64,000 bases of DNA from Prorocentrum cordatum (GCA_963575745.1 CAUYUJ010016471.1:430504-494503); one strand, 5' to 3'. Positions 9,846 to 19,499 are shown, counted from the stretch's first letter. A program made the numbers and translations. Notes: a model not told the origin generated them from the letters alone.

Positions 9846-10079
9846 GTCGGTCGTTGTCGCTCGTTCGTAATTGTCGCCGTCGTCGTTCGCCGCCCGCGCC
9901 CCGCCGTCGGTTGCCGGCGACGTCGTCACTGCCGCAGAGGCTTCGAGGGCAGGGGCGTGGGGCTGTTTTTGGGCGCTCGGATGCCTCGTGGGCGACGCCC
10001 GAAGACCCGACGACTGTAATACCCTACGCCCTGAGACTTGGAGACCCACAGGGCGGCAGCAAAGCGGGGTACACGTCGA

Positions 10080-10420
10080 GCCACCCTCTCTGGACCCCCC
10101 CCCCGCCGGAAGCCCCCCCTCTTACCCCATCTTGTCGCCCCATGGCCCACCGAAGCTCCCGCCCGCCCCCTCCGCCCGACGCCCTTTCTCGCCATCCTTT
10201 CTGTTTCGCCCCGCGGAAGCTGCCCCCCCCGCCCCCGTGAAGACGGGGGGGTGGGCAGCTTCCGTGGCGCGAAGGCAAAGGGAAAGGGTCTTCGGGTTAG
10301 GGAGGTCCAAAGGGAGGGGGATAGGAGCTTCCGTGGGGGGAGAAGGAGCAGGGGGCCAGAGGGGCCCCCCTCCTTTTGGACCTCCCCGGCTCGAAGACCC
10401 CTCCTCTCCTTTGTCGGCTC
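10080..10420. repeat. Third G-run/C-run GGAAGC array
   Basis: C-runs with GGAAGCTCCC or GGAAGCTGCC and G-runs with GGCAGCTTCC or AGGAGCTTCC. The polarity flips in the middle near 10240, so the whole block is a large imperfect inverted repeat of hairpin units. Confidence 0.78.
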
Positions 10421-10614
10421 ATGGAAGCAGCCTCCGTCCTTAGATTCCGAGGCCATGCGACTCGAAGCCCCTGGGTCCCGAGACCCTAAAAACTCGAACA
10501 CCTAAGACTTCAAGGCCCCAAGGCGTGAAGACCCTCAGGCCCTGGGGCCCAAGACCCTAACACCCTGAAGCTCTATGGCTCAGCATCGCCTGTTCTCACG
10601 ATTCTGGGAGTCGT

Positions 10615-10646
10615 TCGTATGACAAGGATGAGTCCTTGTGATACGA
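10615..10646. repeat. 14-bp stem, 4-nt loop hairpin
   Basis: TCGTATGACAAGGA and TCCTTGTGATACGA pair at 13 of 14 positions around TGAG. A second perfect 7-bp hairpin, CCTGGCA/TGCCAGG with a 6-nt loop, lies at 10694-10713. Confidence 0.8.
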
Positions 10647-10783
10647 GAGGGTCGTTCGTACGGTAAGGTGGGCTGTTCTTCCAGGCCATATACCCTGGCA
10701 ACGTTCTGCCAGGCCGTACTAACATCAAGCATGCGTCTCGCGAGGCGGTAATAGCAAACAGAAGCGCTCTCAGAGACTGTAAT

Positions 10784-10872
10784 ACCCAAACAATGCGCCC
10801 TGCGAGGGGGAACACTACAACAAATGCGCCCTGCGAATGCAACACGTACAACAAATGCGCCCTGCGGGGCAA
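10784..10872. repeat. AATGCGCCCTGCG triple repeat
   Basis: The word AATGCGCCCTGCG occurs three times at intervals of about 30-35 bp, twice preceded by ACAACA. The last copy continues as GGGGCAAACAAC. Confidence 0.8.
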
Positions 10873-11109
10873 ACAACAGTGACAACGCAATGGACACACA
10901 TGTACCAACAGCAAGGACCATGAACAACAGCACAAGTAAACTCTATGACACAACAATGGGCTCAATCGTGACAGCAGTAACACTTTGCAACAACACGTTA
11001 ACAGGTACGTATGACCAACGATTGATCACCAATAGACATATCCATGTTTCCTACCAAGCAACCTGGGCCAGCACGGAAACGGAAAGAGCGCCGCAGGAAC
11101 TGGCCCGAG

Positions 11110-11310
11110 AGGGCTCATGGCACCCTGCGCCCTTGGGAGCTTTGGTGTGAAGAGCTTGTCACGTCGCCGCTCTCCGTTGGGAACCCTGGTGTTCAGAGAT
11201 TGTTACGTTGCCGCTCGCTCTTGGGAGCCTTGGTGTCACGAGCTGTGTATGTCACCCCGCGCTCTGCGGAGCCTTGGTGTCAAGAGCTTGTTACGTCACG
11301 GGCAATTCTG
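11110..11310. repeat. About 57-bp tandem repeat, 3-4 copies
   Basis: Each copy contains GGAGCCTTGGTGTCAAGAGC or a variant, followed by TTGTTACGTCRC and a CGCTCT word. Confidence 0.85.
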
Positions 11311-11760
11311 GTCCGTCTTGGGGCCCTTTGGGGCCGTCTAGGGGCGTCTCTGGGGCTTGGGGAGCCTTTTTGGGCCTCTTGGGGCTCTCTTGGGGCCGTC
11401 TTGGGGCTCTCTTGGGGCCATCTGGGGCTGTTTGGGGGCCCTCTTGGGCTGGCTGGGGGCCCTCTTATCCAGTTTTCCGCCTCTTTGGGGGGCCTCGGGG
11501 GCTGTCTTCGGACGAGCTTTGGAACCTCATGGGCCGTGTTGGGCCTGTCTGGGCCCGAAAAGGCGAGAACCCGAAAAATTGTTAAAAACCGTATGGAAAT
11601 CAATATTTTCGGCCTCGGGAGGCCCTCTCGAGGGCCATCTGGAGGGTCTCTGGAGCCGTCTCGAAGCTCTCTTGGACCGTCTGGAGGCCATCCGGAGCTC
11701 TTTTGGGGCCGTCTTTGGATCGTTTTGGTGCCCTCTTGGGCCGTCTTGGGGCCCTTGAGC
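11311..11760 (+). repeat. GGGGCCGTCTTGG degenerate array with AT-rich core, copy A
   Basis: Dozens of GGGCC(G/C)TCTTGGGG words flank a short AT-rich core at about 11558-11612 that contains GAAAAGGCGAGAAC and GAAAAATTG. The same arrangement recurs at 54480-54990 and 60720-61170 on the plus strand and at 12600-12960 reversed. Confidence 0.85.
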
Positions 11761-12055
11761 CGCTTAATTAAAAAAAAAAATACGTGGAAACGGGCTGTGG
11801 ATGGCGCCGGCCCCCCGGCGGCTGTTAACACTCAAACACGCGGCCCTCGCCCCCCTGGACCCCTCCCTAGAGGGCTTCGCCCCACCAGAACGTCATCACT
11901 CGTACCTCGCTCTTTCCGTTGTACGGGAATAAGCAGATGAGCGTCACGTAATGCGGCACCTTCTTGTGAGTTCTGGACGACCTCGGGACAGCTCCGAGTA
12001 CCCGAAAACACAGCCAGGACGGGTCACGACCAGGAGCCTGTTTTTTTAGTTCGGG
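11761..12055. other. Unassigned stretch
   Basis: Holds an A10 run near 11771 and otherwise non-repetitive sequence. No gene or RNA recognised. Confidence 0.4.
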
Positions 12056-12583
12056 CGATAACGCTCGTGATCGCCCCCGCCCCTCCCCCCCGATCACGTC
12101 ACGCTGTTTTCCCCGCATGGCTCCCCCTTTTCCTCGAGGGGAGACAGGGAGGATGGGGAGAGCTACTCGAGGAGGAGGAGCAGGAGGAGGAGGAGGAGGA
12201 GGAGGAGGATGACGAGAACGAGGAGGAGGAGGGGGGCGACGACAACTCCCACGACTCCGATTGGACGACGACGATGCCAAGGACGACCACGACGACGAAC
12301 ATTCCGACGATGACGACGACTTCGACGACGATGACGATTCCGATGACACTCGAAGCCCCCGATTGGGGGGACACGTGAAGGATGGGGAGGGGGAGGCCTC
12401 TGGGATCCTCCTGATCCTCCTCCTCGGGCTCGGGGGTCCGTCTCCTCTGCTCCCTCTCCCTCCTCCTTCTCTTCCTCCTCCCGAGGGCCTGGGGGCTCGA
12501 GAAAGGCCTGGGAGGCCGAAGCCCGCCGTGATGTGATCGGGGGGGGAGCACCCCCCCCCTCGCCCCGATCACGCCCGTCATCG
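12056..12583. mobile_element. Candidate TIR (MITE-like) element carrying a GAG/GAC minisatellite
   Basis: Left end 12056-12103 and right end 12527-12583 are inverted copies. Both contain GTGATCG...CGATCAC hairpins separated by C/G runs, and both end in CG(A/T)TAACG- or CGTCATCG-like sequence. Between them lie GAGGAGGAG, GACGACGAC and TCCTCCTCC triplet tracts. No transposase, so non-autonomous if mobile. Confidence 0.6.
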
Positions 12584-12599
12584 CGGAGAGTGTAAGACA

Positions 12600-12965
12600 C
12601 GGGCCCCAGCCCCGGAAGGCTTCCAAGAGGTCTGAGAGGGCTCCAGGAGCGCGCCGAGAGAGCCCAAGACCGCCCAAAAGCGTTCCAGTACGACTTATGA
12701 TGGCGTCGAAGTTGTCCAAGACGGACCCAAGACAGCCTTCGAGGCCTAGAGGCCCTCCAGGTGGCTTTCAAGAGGGCTTCACAGGGCCACAAACATTGTT
12801 CTTGTCAATGTGTTTTTGCCGGTTTTCACGGTTCTCACTTCAGGCTCCCCACGGCCCAAGACGATCTAAGAGGCCGAATCTTCTGAAAACAGTCGACAAG
12901 GCCGCCAAGAGCGCCCCAAGACGGCCCGAGAGGGCCCCAAGACGGGCCGACAAGGCCCCTTCGTC
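12600..12965 (-). repeat. GGGGCCGTCTTGG array with core, copy C (reversed)
   Basis: Reads CCAAGACGGCCC on the plus strand. The core at about 12800-12850 gives, on the minus strand, AAGTGAGAACCGTGAAAA, matching the cores of copies A and B. Confidence 0.75.
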
Positions 12966-13140
12966 GCCGTCGCCGTCGCCCTGCCGTCCCCGAGGCGAAC
13001 GCCCCCACGAACGCGCGGCGGCGGCCGCGGCGGTGTCCCACACCGCCAGGCCCGCGCCGTGATTGGAGGCGGGGGGGCCGCCGCGGCCAGCGCTCTCCGC
13101 CGGCGGGGGCTCCGCCCGGCTCCGGGGGGCCCCGGTCAGC
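12966..13140. other. GC-rich stretch
   Basis: CGCCGTCGCCGTCG triplets followed by GCGGCGGCCGCGGCG. No gene recognised. Confidence 0.4.
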
Positions 13141-13300
13141 CACGCGTTCTGGAGGTAGGGAAGGGGCATGGCAGAAAGGGGTGTGGTGCTAACTTCACGC
13201 AAAGGGGAAGCTGGCGAAGTTGTTGCAGATATCATCGCCATTCAATTGGCACCATACCCCTTTATGCCACACCCCTTTCCGACCTCCAAACGCGTAGAAC
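13141..13300. repeat. 160-bp fold-back element
   Basis: The left arm (CACGCGTTCTGGAGGTAGGG, continuing to about 13190) pairs with the right arm (about 13245-13300, ending GACCTCCAAACGCGTAGAAC). Arms are roughly 50 bp and pair over most positions, with a loop of about 50 nt. It could be a MITE or a small-RNA-precursor-like hairpin. Confidence 0.75.
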
Positions 13301-13781
13301 TGGGCAGGTCTGCGGGAACGCGCGGCACACCCGAGGACACCCGGCAATTTGGGGGTCTGGACCCCTCGAGGGCCCCGTTGAGCCGGAGCAACGGTGTCGC
13401 CAGGAGGTTTGAGGACCCGACCCTGAGAGAGCGAAGGAGGGAGAGTCTCGACCCACGGCTGCAGCATTCTCCGGCGTGCCCGTGCCCTGGTTTATCCACG
13501 ACCCCGTTGAGCTGGGGCCCCGGACCCTCCATTCTCAGCGTTCCAAGACTGAGGGCCCTGAGGGCTCGATGTTAAAAGCACTTGAGGACATTCCAACTCG
13601 TGCCTCGGGGTATGGTGGCGGGTTCTCCTGAAACCGAAAGGCTCCAACCGCTACAGGATGGCAGAGCACTGACGAACTACAACGTAACGTTATTGTTTCC
13701 TGTTCACGACACGCCACTGCAATGACGGTCATGCTTCGGCGCAGTGGTGGCTAGACGAATACGGGGCGTACCGACATAGCA
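13301..13781. other. Unassigned stretch
   Basis: Mixed-composition sequence with GAGGGCCC and GACCC words related to those at 58.6-59.5 kb. No gene seen. Confidence 0.4.
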
Positions 13782-14186
13782 TTACAATTGGCGATCTAGC
13801 AGAACGTCAAGCACATATAGCACACAAGTGACGCAGACGACCAGCGCGAGGAACATAACCAACGACAGGAGTACAGTACATGAAGACGTCGCGAAATGAC
13901 TGACCAGCAAAGCCTCCAGTTCAGGCGTACTAGCGACCACAAAGATGCCGAGAATGCCGACGAACACTGCAGCGGCCGAACATGCCGAAGTGAACGCTGC
14001 TGCCGACGCAGCTCCTGCTGCCGCCTGCCAGCGCTGCTGCTCGGATCCTCGCTTGTGCGGCTGTCTGCCCGCTCGGCGCTCCGCGCGTCCCCCCTCTCCG
14101 GGTGCTGCTGGAGGCGTCCCCCGCGGTCTCTGGCCAGAGGTGCCCCCGGGACTTCCTGGGAGGCCCAGGCGGCCTCCAGAGCACAC
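13782..14186 (-). CDS. Hypothetical protein or exon with two predicted membrane segments
   Basis: A 134-residue open frame from an ATG at 14186 to a stop at 13782. The N-terminal two thirds are Arg/Gly/Ala-rich. The last 60 or so residues change character: a hydrophobic helix (AAVFVGILGIFVVA), an acidic/polar link, then VLLSLVMFLALVVCVTCVLY, a second strongly hydrophobic helix ending in DRQL. This looks less like repeat translation than anything else in the region and could be the last exon of a membrane protein. No family is recognised, and on the plus strand an AAG|GTAAGT donor-like site at 14271-14280 argues for the other strand. Confidence 0.27.
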   Translation of the reverse strand: MCSGGRLGLPGSPGGTSGQRPRGTPPAAPGEGGRAERRAGRQPHKRGSEQQRWQAAAGAASAAAFTSACSAAAVFVGILGIFVVASTPELEALLVSHFATSSCTVLLSLVMFLALVVCVTCVLYVLDVLLDRQL

Positions 14187-14657
14187 CCCTCACGAGGCCC
14201 CGAGGGCCCCCAGAGTGGCGCGAAGGAGTCCACCTGGGGCGAGGGACACCTCTGGCCACGCCCGACCCACCGAAGGTAAGTCCTCCCGCCGAGCTGGACG
14301 GCTCCATCGGGCACCCTGGCCCCTGTCGGCAGAAACGTAGGCTCTTCGCTATCTTCGTGTTGGTTGAACGAGTCTGTAACTTCTGCCCGCCTGCTCACGT
14401 GGAGCAGGTCCTGTGAATTGTGTTCGAATTCATGCTGTCTCGCTTTGACCAGTTACAAGCTGCATGCAATGTCCCCGCTGGGTCCGCGTCTGCGGCGAAA
14501 AGCTGCGGCTACGGCACCCCACTTTTTGGGCCGCGTTTTGCCGTTCTCTCCTGTGCCCCTGCGCTACAAGCCAGCGCTACTCCACCCTCACGCGCAGACC
14601 ACACTGTCGTAGTGCGTAGGGCGGACGGGGCTAGGACGAGGATAAATCCGTTCCAGG
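14187..14657. other. Unassigned stretch
   Basis: Complex sequence with several short open frames on both strands and a donor-like AAGGTAAGT near 14272. Nothing recognisable. Confidence 0.3.
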
Positions 14658-14692
14658 GCGTTCTGGAACGCTCTCAGAGCGTTCCAGAACGC
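14658..14692. repeat. 35-nt perfect palindrome in a tandem GTTCCAGAACGCTCT tract
   Basis: 16 bp of CGTTCTGGAACGCTCT, one central C and its exact complement, extended by one further G-C pair. It lies at the start of a dispersed repeat whose second copy is at 16373-16470. Confidence 0.9.
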
Positions 14693-15161
14693 TCTGAGAA
14701 AGGCCGCGGCGCCCGAGACATCCTCCATGGCCGCCAGATCTCAGAGAATCTCGATTCGCCATCACCCGAATTTACCCTCGCCCAGGCTTCGTCTCAGCAG
14801 GTTGCTCTGCCCTGTCCCCGACTCCTCCGATGGCATTGTTCGGCGCTCGTGTCTCGCCGTCTCGGCAATCGCAGGGCAGCAACCGGCATCGCTTGTGTGC
14901 GTGCGCGCCGCCTTGCCGTCTTCGTACGCCTCCGCGCCAACCCTGTCGGGCCTGCATGAGCTGTGCAGGCAGGCCGCGTGGAGGAGGGGCGGTGCAGGGT
15001 CGGGGGAGGGCAGGGAGGAGCCGGAGGGCGGAGAGCAGGGGCGGCAGCTGCTTTGCTCTTGCACCCGCGACACTCCGCGACCCGGCATTTGTCGCGCAGC
15101 TAGTCCTCCGACCCTTTCGACGGGGGCGCCCAGGAGGGGGGTAAGGACCAGGAGTCACCGA
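14693..15161. other. Unassigned stretch after the palindrome
   Basis: The first 100 bases (GCCGCGGCGCCC, ATCCTCCA, AGATCT words) match the DNA after the related palindrome at 16378. The rest is GC-rich without a recognised gene. Confidence 0.4.
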
Positions 15162-15301
15162 GCGCGTTCCTCTACTCGCAAAGTGCGTACCCGCAAACGT
15201 CCGAAAGGGCACAGGCCTGCCCCGATGTGATGCATCACAGATCCCCCATGGCGGACCCAGGCCACTTTGCGAGCAGTTGCTTTGCGAGTGGTGGAACGCG
15301 C
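15162..15301. mobile_element. MITE family A, copy 1 (140 bp)
   Basis: Terminal inverted repeats of about 22 bp: GCGCGTTCCTCTACTCGCAAAG at the left is matched by CTTTGCGAGTGG...GCGC at the right. Full-length relative at 47273-47410, truncated relative near 57152-57257. Confidence 0.75.
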
Positions 15302-15459
15302 TTGTCTAGGGGGAGGGGTGGACATCACGGCCCCTTCCTCTCTCCGCGCGTCCCCTGGCCCCTCGGGCCACGATGCGCGGAACCTCCTCCTGGAGGGGAG
15401 GCACCGGCCCCCACCTCGCCCACTCATCACGAAGCGTGGCCCGGGCCCCGCCCAGGCAC

Positions 15460-15545
15460 GTGCGTTTCGGCGATGTACCGCCGATTCCAGGTCACTGGTC
15501 CCCCCCCCCCCTGAGCCAGTCTCCCCCCCCCCGCCGTTCCCCCTC
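15460..15545. repeat. Dispersed family B, copy 1
   Basis: Contains CGATGTACCGCCGATTCCAG followed by a C-run. Longer copies at 46905-47100 and 51757-51925 share CGATGTATCGCCGATTC and the C-rich tail. Confidence 0.75.
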
Positions 15546-16240
15546 GGCGCTCCCTCTCCTCTTGATCTCGGCCGCGCTCGGATTCGCCGACGGTGCCCGG
15601 GCAGCGCGCGCCTTCGCCTTCCGTGGGGCCGGGGCGGCGCGGGTCGTCTCGACCGCCTCTGGGGGCGGGGGGAGGGGACGCCGACTGGACAGCTGGCGCG
15701 AGGGTCAAGCGCAGCCCCAGTTCTGGAGGGGTCCCTCTTGGGTAGTTGAAATGAGGTACCTGGGGATCCCAAGATTCCAACCTACTCTGGGCGCCTTCCT
15801 GCTGCAGTCTTCGAGTGGTCCTCCATTGTCATTCCTCTGTATGGGGCGGGCGGGAAGCAATCTTCTTTCTCAACGCCTTCCTGCCTCATGCTTCTACCCG
15901 CACTTCTTCCGATCGATGAATGCAGTCAAGACGCCTAGATCACCTGCGGGGGCGCGAAGATCAGCATGCTTCTTGCGTCGTGGCCCAGGCCAGAGCGACT
16001 GCTGCTCTCCAGCGGGGGGAAGGGGCGGCGCCAGCATGCGAGGGCGCAAAGATGACCGCGCATCGCGGTGCCTGGCGCGCAAAGTTGGGTGACCTGCAGG
16101 CGCTGATGGGGCCGTCTCAGGCTCAGGAGGGGCTCCCGTTTCCGGACCGCTCCTCAGGGCTTCGGGGCGGGGGGCCCGCTCGTTGGGCCGAGGCTCGCCG
16201 TGGCCAAAAAGGCCCCCTTAGGGGTCGGTTTTCGGAGCCT
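15546..16240. other. Unassigned stretch
   Basis: GC-rich, with several open frames that have no recognisable domain. 15750-16090 has more even base use but no convincing protein. Confidence 0.3.
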
Positions 16241-16357
16241 CGGCGGGCGGTGGATATGGACATATTCGGGCCCCCAGGGGCCGAAATGTATCCATATCCA
16301 CCGCCCGCTGGGGCACCAGGACGTCGGTTCCCAGGTGGTGGATATGGATAAGTCCCC
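16241..16357. repeat. Near-perfect 70-bp palindrome plus a third half-copy
   Basis: GGCGGGCGGTGGATATGGA at the left (from 16241) is mirrored by TCCATATCCACCGCCCGC at the right (to 16310), with GGGCCCCCAGGGGCC at the centre. GGTGGATATGGATA recurs at 16336-16350. Confidence 0.85.
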
Positions 16358-16372
16358 GCCTCGCAAGGACGG

Positions 16373-16470
16373 GGAGAAATCAGTTCCAGAGCGTTCCGGA
16401 GTGCTCTCAGAGCATTCCGTAGCGCTTTGGAACGGCCGCGGCGCCCAGTAGATCCTCCAAAGCCGTTAGA
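16373..16470. repeat. Second copy of the GTTCCAGAACGCTCT repeat
   Basis: GTTCCAGAGCGTTCC...GCTCTCAGAGC followed by GGAACGGCCGCGGCGCCC and ATCCTCCA matches 14650-14740 with decay. Confidence 0.75.
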
Positions 16471-16633
16471 TCTTGCAGGTCCCCGATTTCTCCCGATTCG
16501 ATCTAGTCCCGGTTCTGGTTTCGTCTTACTCTCCGTCTCTTGTCCGGCGTTCCTCATAGTAGGGCGACGATTTGCACCCATCTTCTCCCATCTCGGACTC
16601 TCCACATTGGAGATCTCTCCGTTCGGAGCACCG

Positions 16634-16655
16634 CCATGGGCCCGCGGGCCCATGG
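16634..16655. repeat. 22-bp perfect palindrome
   Basis: Exact palindrome whose left half is CCATGGGCCCG, centred at 16644/16645. Confidence 0.95.
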
Positions 16656-16708
16656 GGACGGGGCTCGTGTGCTTGACCCGCTTTCTTGCAGCCATGCTTC
16701 GACTGTGT

Positions 16709-16843
16709 GCGGGCCCCAAGAGTATACACCACCACCACTTCCTTTCCACCTCCCTCCTCCACCATCCTTTTCCCCTCCTCTTTCCTGAGCGAGGGAGGGG
16801 GTGAGGGAGGTGGTGGTGGTGGTGTACATTCTTGGGCCCCGTG
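16709..16843. repeat. Fold-back element, about 135 bp
   Basis: GGGCCCCAAGAGTATACACC and CACCACCAC at the left mirror GTGGTGGTGGTGTACATTCT and TGGGCCCC at the right, with pyrimidine/purine tracts pairing in between. Confidence 0.8.
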
Positions 16844-16869
16844 CTGTGTTCCTCCAGAGGCCCCAAGAC

Positions 16870-17065
16870 CTCTGGGAGCGGAGGCTCGACGTCAGCTTCT
16901 CGGAGCTCCCGTTCCTCTCCCTCCCTCCTGGAGGGCGGCTCCTCCGGCGTGGAGGCCTCGCCGGAAAGGCGAGGGGTCCTCCAGGAGGGAAGCAGGGAGC
17001 CCTCCAGGAGGCCTCGCCAGGAGGGCGAGGAGTCCTCCAGGAAGGAGCGGAGGAGGGGCCCCGAG
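16870..17065. repeat. CTCCAGGAGG-type short palindromic repeats
   Basis: Several CTCCAGGAGG, CTCCTGGAGG and CCTCGCCAGGAGGGCGAGG words in a row, all locally palindromic. Confidence 0.65.
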
Positions 17066-17300
17066 GGAAACGGTCCCCAGGAACCAGGGCCTCCCCCAGG
17101 AGCAGCTCTCCCTCGCCAGCCGTCTCCTCGGGGGCCCAGGGCCGTGGAGGGCCCGAGGTCGACCCAGGAACCCGGGGCCCCTTGGCCTCCGGGACCTGTT
17201 TCCTTCGGGCCGAAGGCCCCCTGGAGGCCTCGCGATGCCGAGGTGCGCGGCCGGCGCCCCCCCCCCCCGGGTCGTGCTGGAGGGCGGCAGCTAGACGCCT

Positions 17301-17426
17301 GCACCGATCCTGGCCAGGCTCGCCTCGGGCCGGGGGTTGGCTCGTGCGCCGTCCTTCCCCGGCCAGGCCAGGGTCGCGGCATGCGCCGGCCCTGGGCCCA
17401 GGATCGGCCTGGGCAGGATCGGTGCG
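17301..17426. mobile_element. Family C palindromic element with 19-bp TIRs
   Basis: GCACCGATCCTGGCCAGGC (17301-17319) and GCCTGGGCAGGATCGGTGC (17408-17426) are inverted with one mismatch. Shorter relatives lie at 51415-51460 and about 62026-62075. Confidence 0.7.
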
Positions 17427-17479
17427 CTCAGAGAATCAAACAACGGCGCAATGGCGCAGAAACTTTCGGATGTTCCACA

Positions 17480-17575
17480 AAGTGTATGTGCACACGCGCA
17501 CACACATCTACACACAACACATGTGTATATATATATGCACTATATATACACACTTGTATATATGTATATGTATAT
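17480..17575. repeat. CA / TA dinucleotide tract
   Basis: CACACGCGCACACACA followed by GTATATATATATG and TATACACAC; AT-rich and strongly self-complementary. Confidence 0.85.
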
Positions 17576-18180
17576 GGATCGTTGGTTGTTTCTATGGGCA
17601 GGATGGCTGCAGGTGCACAGCTGGCGCTCTCCAACACTGGTCGCGCGGCTACTCCGTGTGTTGCCGCGAGGGCGGCAGCGCGCGCACGCGCGGCTCGGCG
17701 CCGACGGCCCTCGACGCCCCCCTCGGGCCCCCCTCCCCGCCTCGCCGCCCCTCCCCCCCCCTCGGCCTCGGCGACAGGGAGGAAGGCGAGGAAGATTACG
17801 GCGCCGGCTGCAGGCTTAAAAGGGTACGTACCCAAACCGGACAGTCGGACCGGGGTATAGGATCGAGGCCGGTTTGGGGAGGGTACCCCCATGGTGTTCT
17901 TCGTGCTTGTTGGACGTTTTGGTGCATCTCGGGGAGGGTACCCTCGGATGTTCTGTTTGTTTGGGCCGACGGAGGGTCCCATGTTCTTGAGGGATGTTCT
18001 TATGGCCTGGGTCTGACTGTATCTGAGGACGAGGCGGCCGTCGGAGAAATATGGGAGGCTAGCCTGGGAAATGCAGGAGATAGAGCTCTTCAACATCATC
18101 AGAAAAGCCACGTCTTCGTCAACACAATGTCTGCCAGTTGTCTTGAATTTCTGTGGTCGGGCACTTCCTCACCACCACCC
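17576..18180. other. Unassigned stretch with a 57-bp duplication
   Basis: GGGGAGGGTACCC recurs near 17876 and 17933 with similar flanks (GGTGTTCT and GGATGTTCT). A Ser/Pro-rich 227-residue minus-strand open frame (18111 to 17428) is probably incidental. Confidence 0.4.
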
Positions 18181-18405
18181 TCATCAGCGCCATCGCATCA
18201 CCGTGGTGATCGCCATCGTCATTCGCCCTCGTTTGTCGCCATCAGCAGCAAATCAGTGTCGTCGCCGACGCATGGACATCGTCATCGTCATCGTCGTCAC
18301 CAGCATCGGCGCCATCATTGCCCTTGCCGTTGTCATGGCCATTATCGCCACAACCATCGCTACTCTCATCATCGTTGTCGCCGTTGTCGGCGTCATCATG
18401 ATACC
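18181..18405. repeat. CATCGTC / CATCACC triplet tract
   Basis: Loose CATCGTCATCGTC repetition, His/Arg-, Ile/Val- or Asp/Met-rich depending on frame. Confidence 0.75.
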
Positions 18406-19165
18406 GCGCCCGCCCGAACCACCGACCCGCACTGAAGTGCCCGCGCGCCAACGCGGCATTTGAGACGCGTCGGGAAGTTCCAATCGGCAAGAACCAGCGC
18501 GACTGCATCAGTTGTGCCACACCATCTGGTTGCTCCGCGCGCGAGCGTTCGCCGCGGTCGCAAAGTCGCGCTTCCAAGTGCCAATCGGCAACCGCAATTG
18601 TGGCCGTATGGGTTTTGCCAACCATGTTGCGGGTTAGAGGGTGGGATGATTGCGCGAGCTGTGGACTTGGCAATTCATGAGTTGACAAAAACAAGTTGTA
18701 CCGCCTAGCGTGCCCTCCACGCAGCTTGCGCATTCCCAACGCAAAAATTGTGAGTATAGTACACGCTGGCGAACGTTTTCTTGCATTGAGGCGGTGTGAA
18801 CCCGTTCCCGAGGGGGGAGAACGGAGTTTGGACGAGATGCAACGTCAAATCAAACTCACCCAGAAGGCGACACGCCGGAATGCGTCCGCTGTTGCCTGGC
18901 AAATTCTCCGTGGACGCGCTGCAGCACATCCTTCGAGTGTATTGCGATCGGGCATGGCTGCATTGCGCAAATCTGTACGTCGGGGTGTTCCGTCGTCTCT
19001 TGCTGTCTCCCATGCGCCCGCGCGTCACAGACTTGAGTGAGCGCGTGTACATGAACTTGCGCAGCAGTTTGAGGGTGCGGGCCCAGACCACTCGGCCACG
19101 CGCAGAGGGGGGCGGGAGGAGGGCGGAAGGCTTCTAAGAGGCCTTCCCCCCTCCCCCATACCCCC
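18406..19165. other. Unassigned stretch
   Basis: CCAATCGGCAA occurs twice (about 18480 and 18578). Composition is more balanced than nearby and there are open frames of 110-190 residues on both strands, but none shows a recognisable domain. Confidence 0.3.
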
Positions 19166-19189
19166 TTGTGCGCGCCGCCGAACCACAGG

Positions 19190-19335
19190 CGGAATGTGCT
19201 GTTTTTGTTCGACCGGGGCGTTTGGGGCCGGTCGGGTGGCATTTTGAGGGCTCTCGGGCCATCTTCGGCAGTCTCGGCCTGTGGCCTCTGCGGCCCATCT
19301 TGGGGGCGCTTTGGGGCCATATCCTTAAGGGCTTG
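19190..19335. repeat. Short GGGGCCGTCTTGG-family fragment
   Basis: GTTTGGGGCC, CTCTCGGGCCATCTTCGGCA and TTGGGGGCGCTTTGGGGCCA words preceded by a T-rich segment that resembles the AT core of the larger arrays. Confidence 0.55.
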
Positions 19336-19369
19336 TGGACTTTTCGCCAATCGACTTGTGGGGATCGAG

Positions 19370-19465
19370 CCAGATAAATCCAGGTAAATGCAGATAAGTC
19401 GAAGTAAATTCAGGTATATCCAAGTCAATCGAGATAAATCCGGGTAAATCTAAGTAAATTCAGAG
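19370..19465. repeat. 12-bp GATAAATCCAGG-type tandem repeat
   Basis: About seven degenerate 12-bp units such as GATAAATCCAGG, TAAATGCAGATA and GTAAATTCAGG. Confidence 0.8.
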
Positions 19466-19499
19466 ATCTCCAGGGAAAGTTGGAGCAATTCGCGGCCGC

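Noticed and set aside
10480-10570. Telomere-like ACCCTAA words
   Set aside because: Only isolated AGACCCTAA words, not a run of the plant-type telomere repeat.
11208-11758. Gly/Leu/Trp-rich proteins (GPSWGPLGALLG type)
   Set aside because: Products of GGGGCCGTCTTGG arrays, seen wherever that family occurs.
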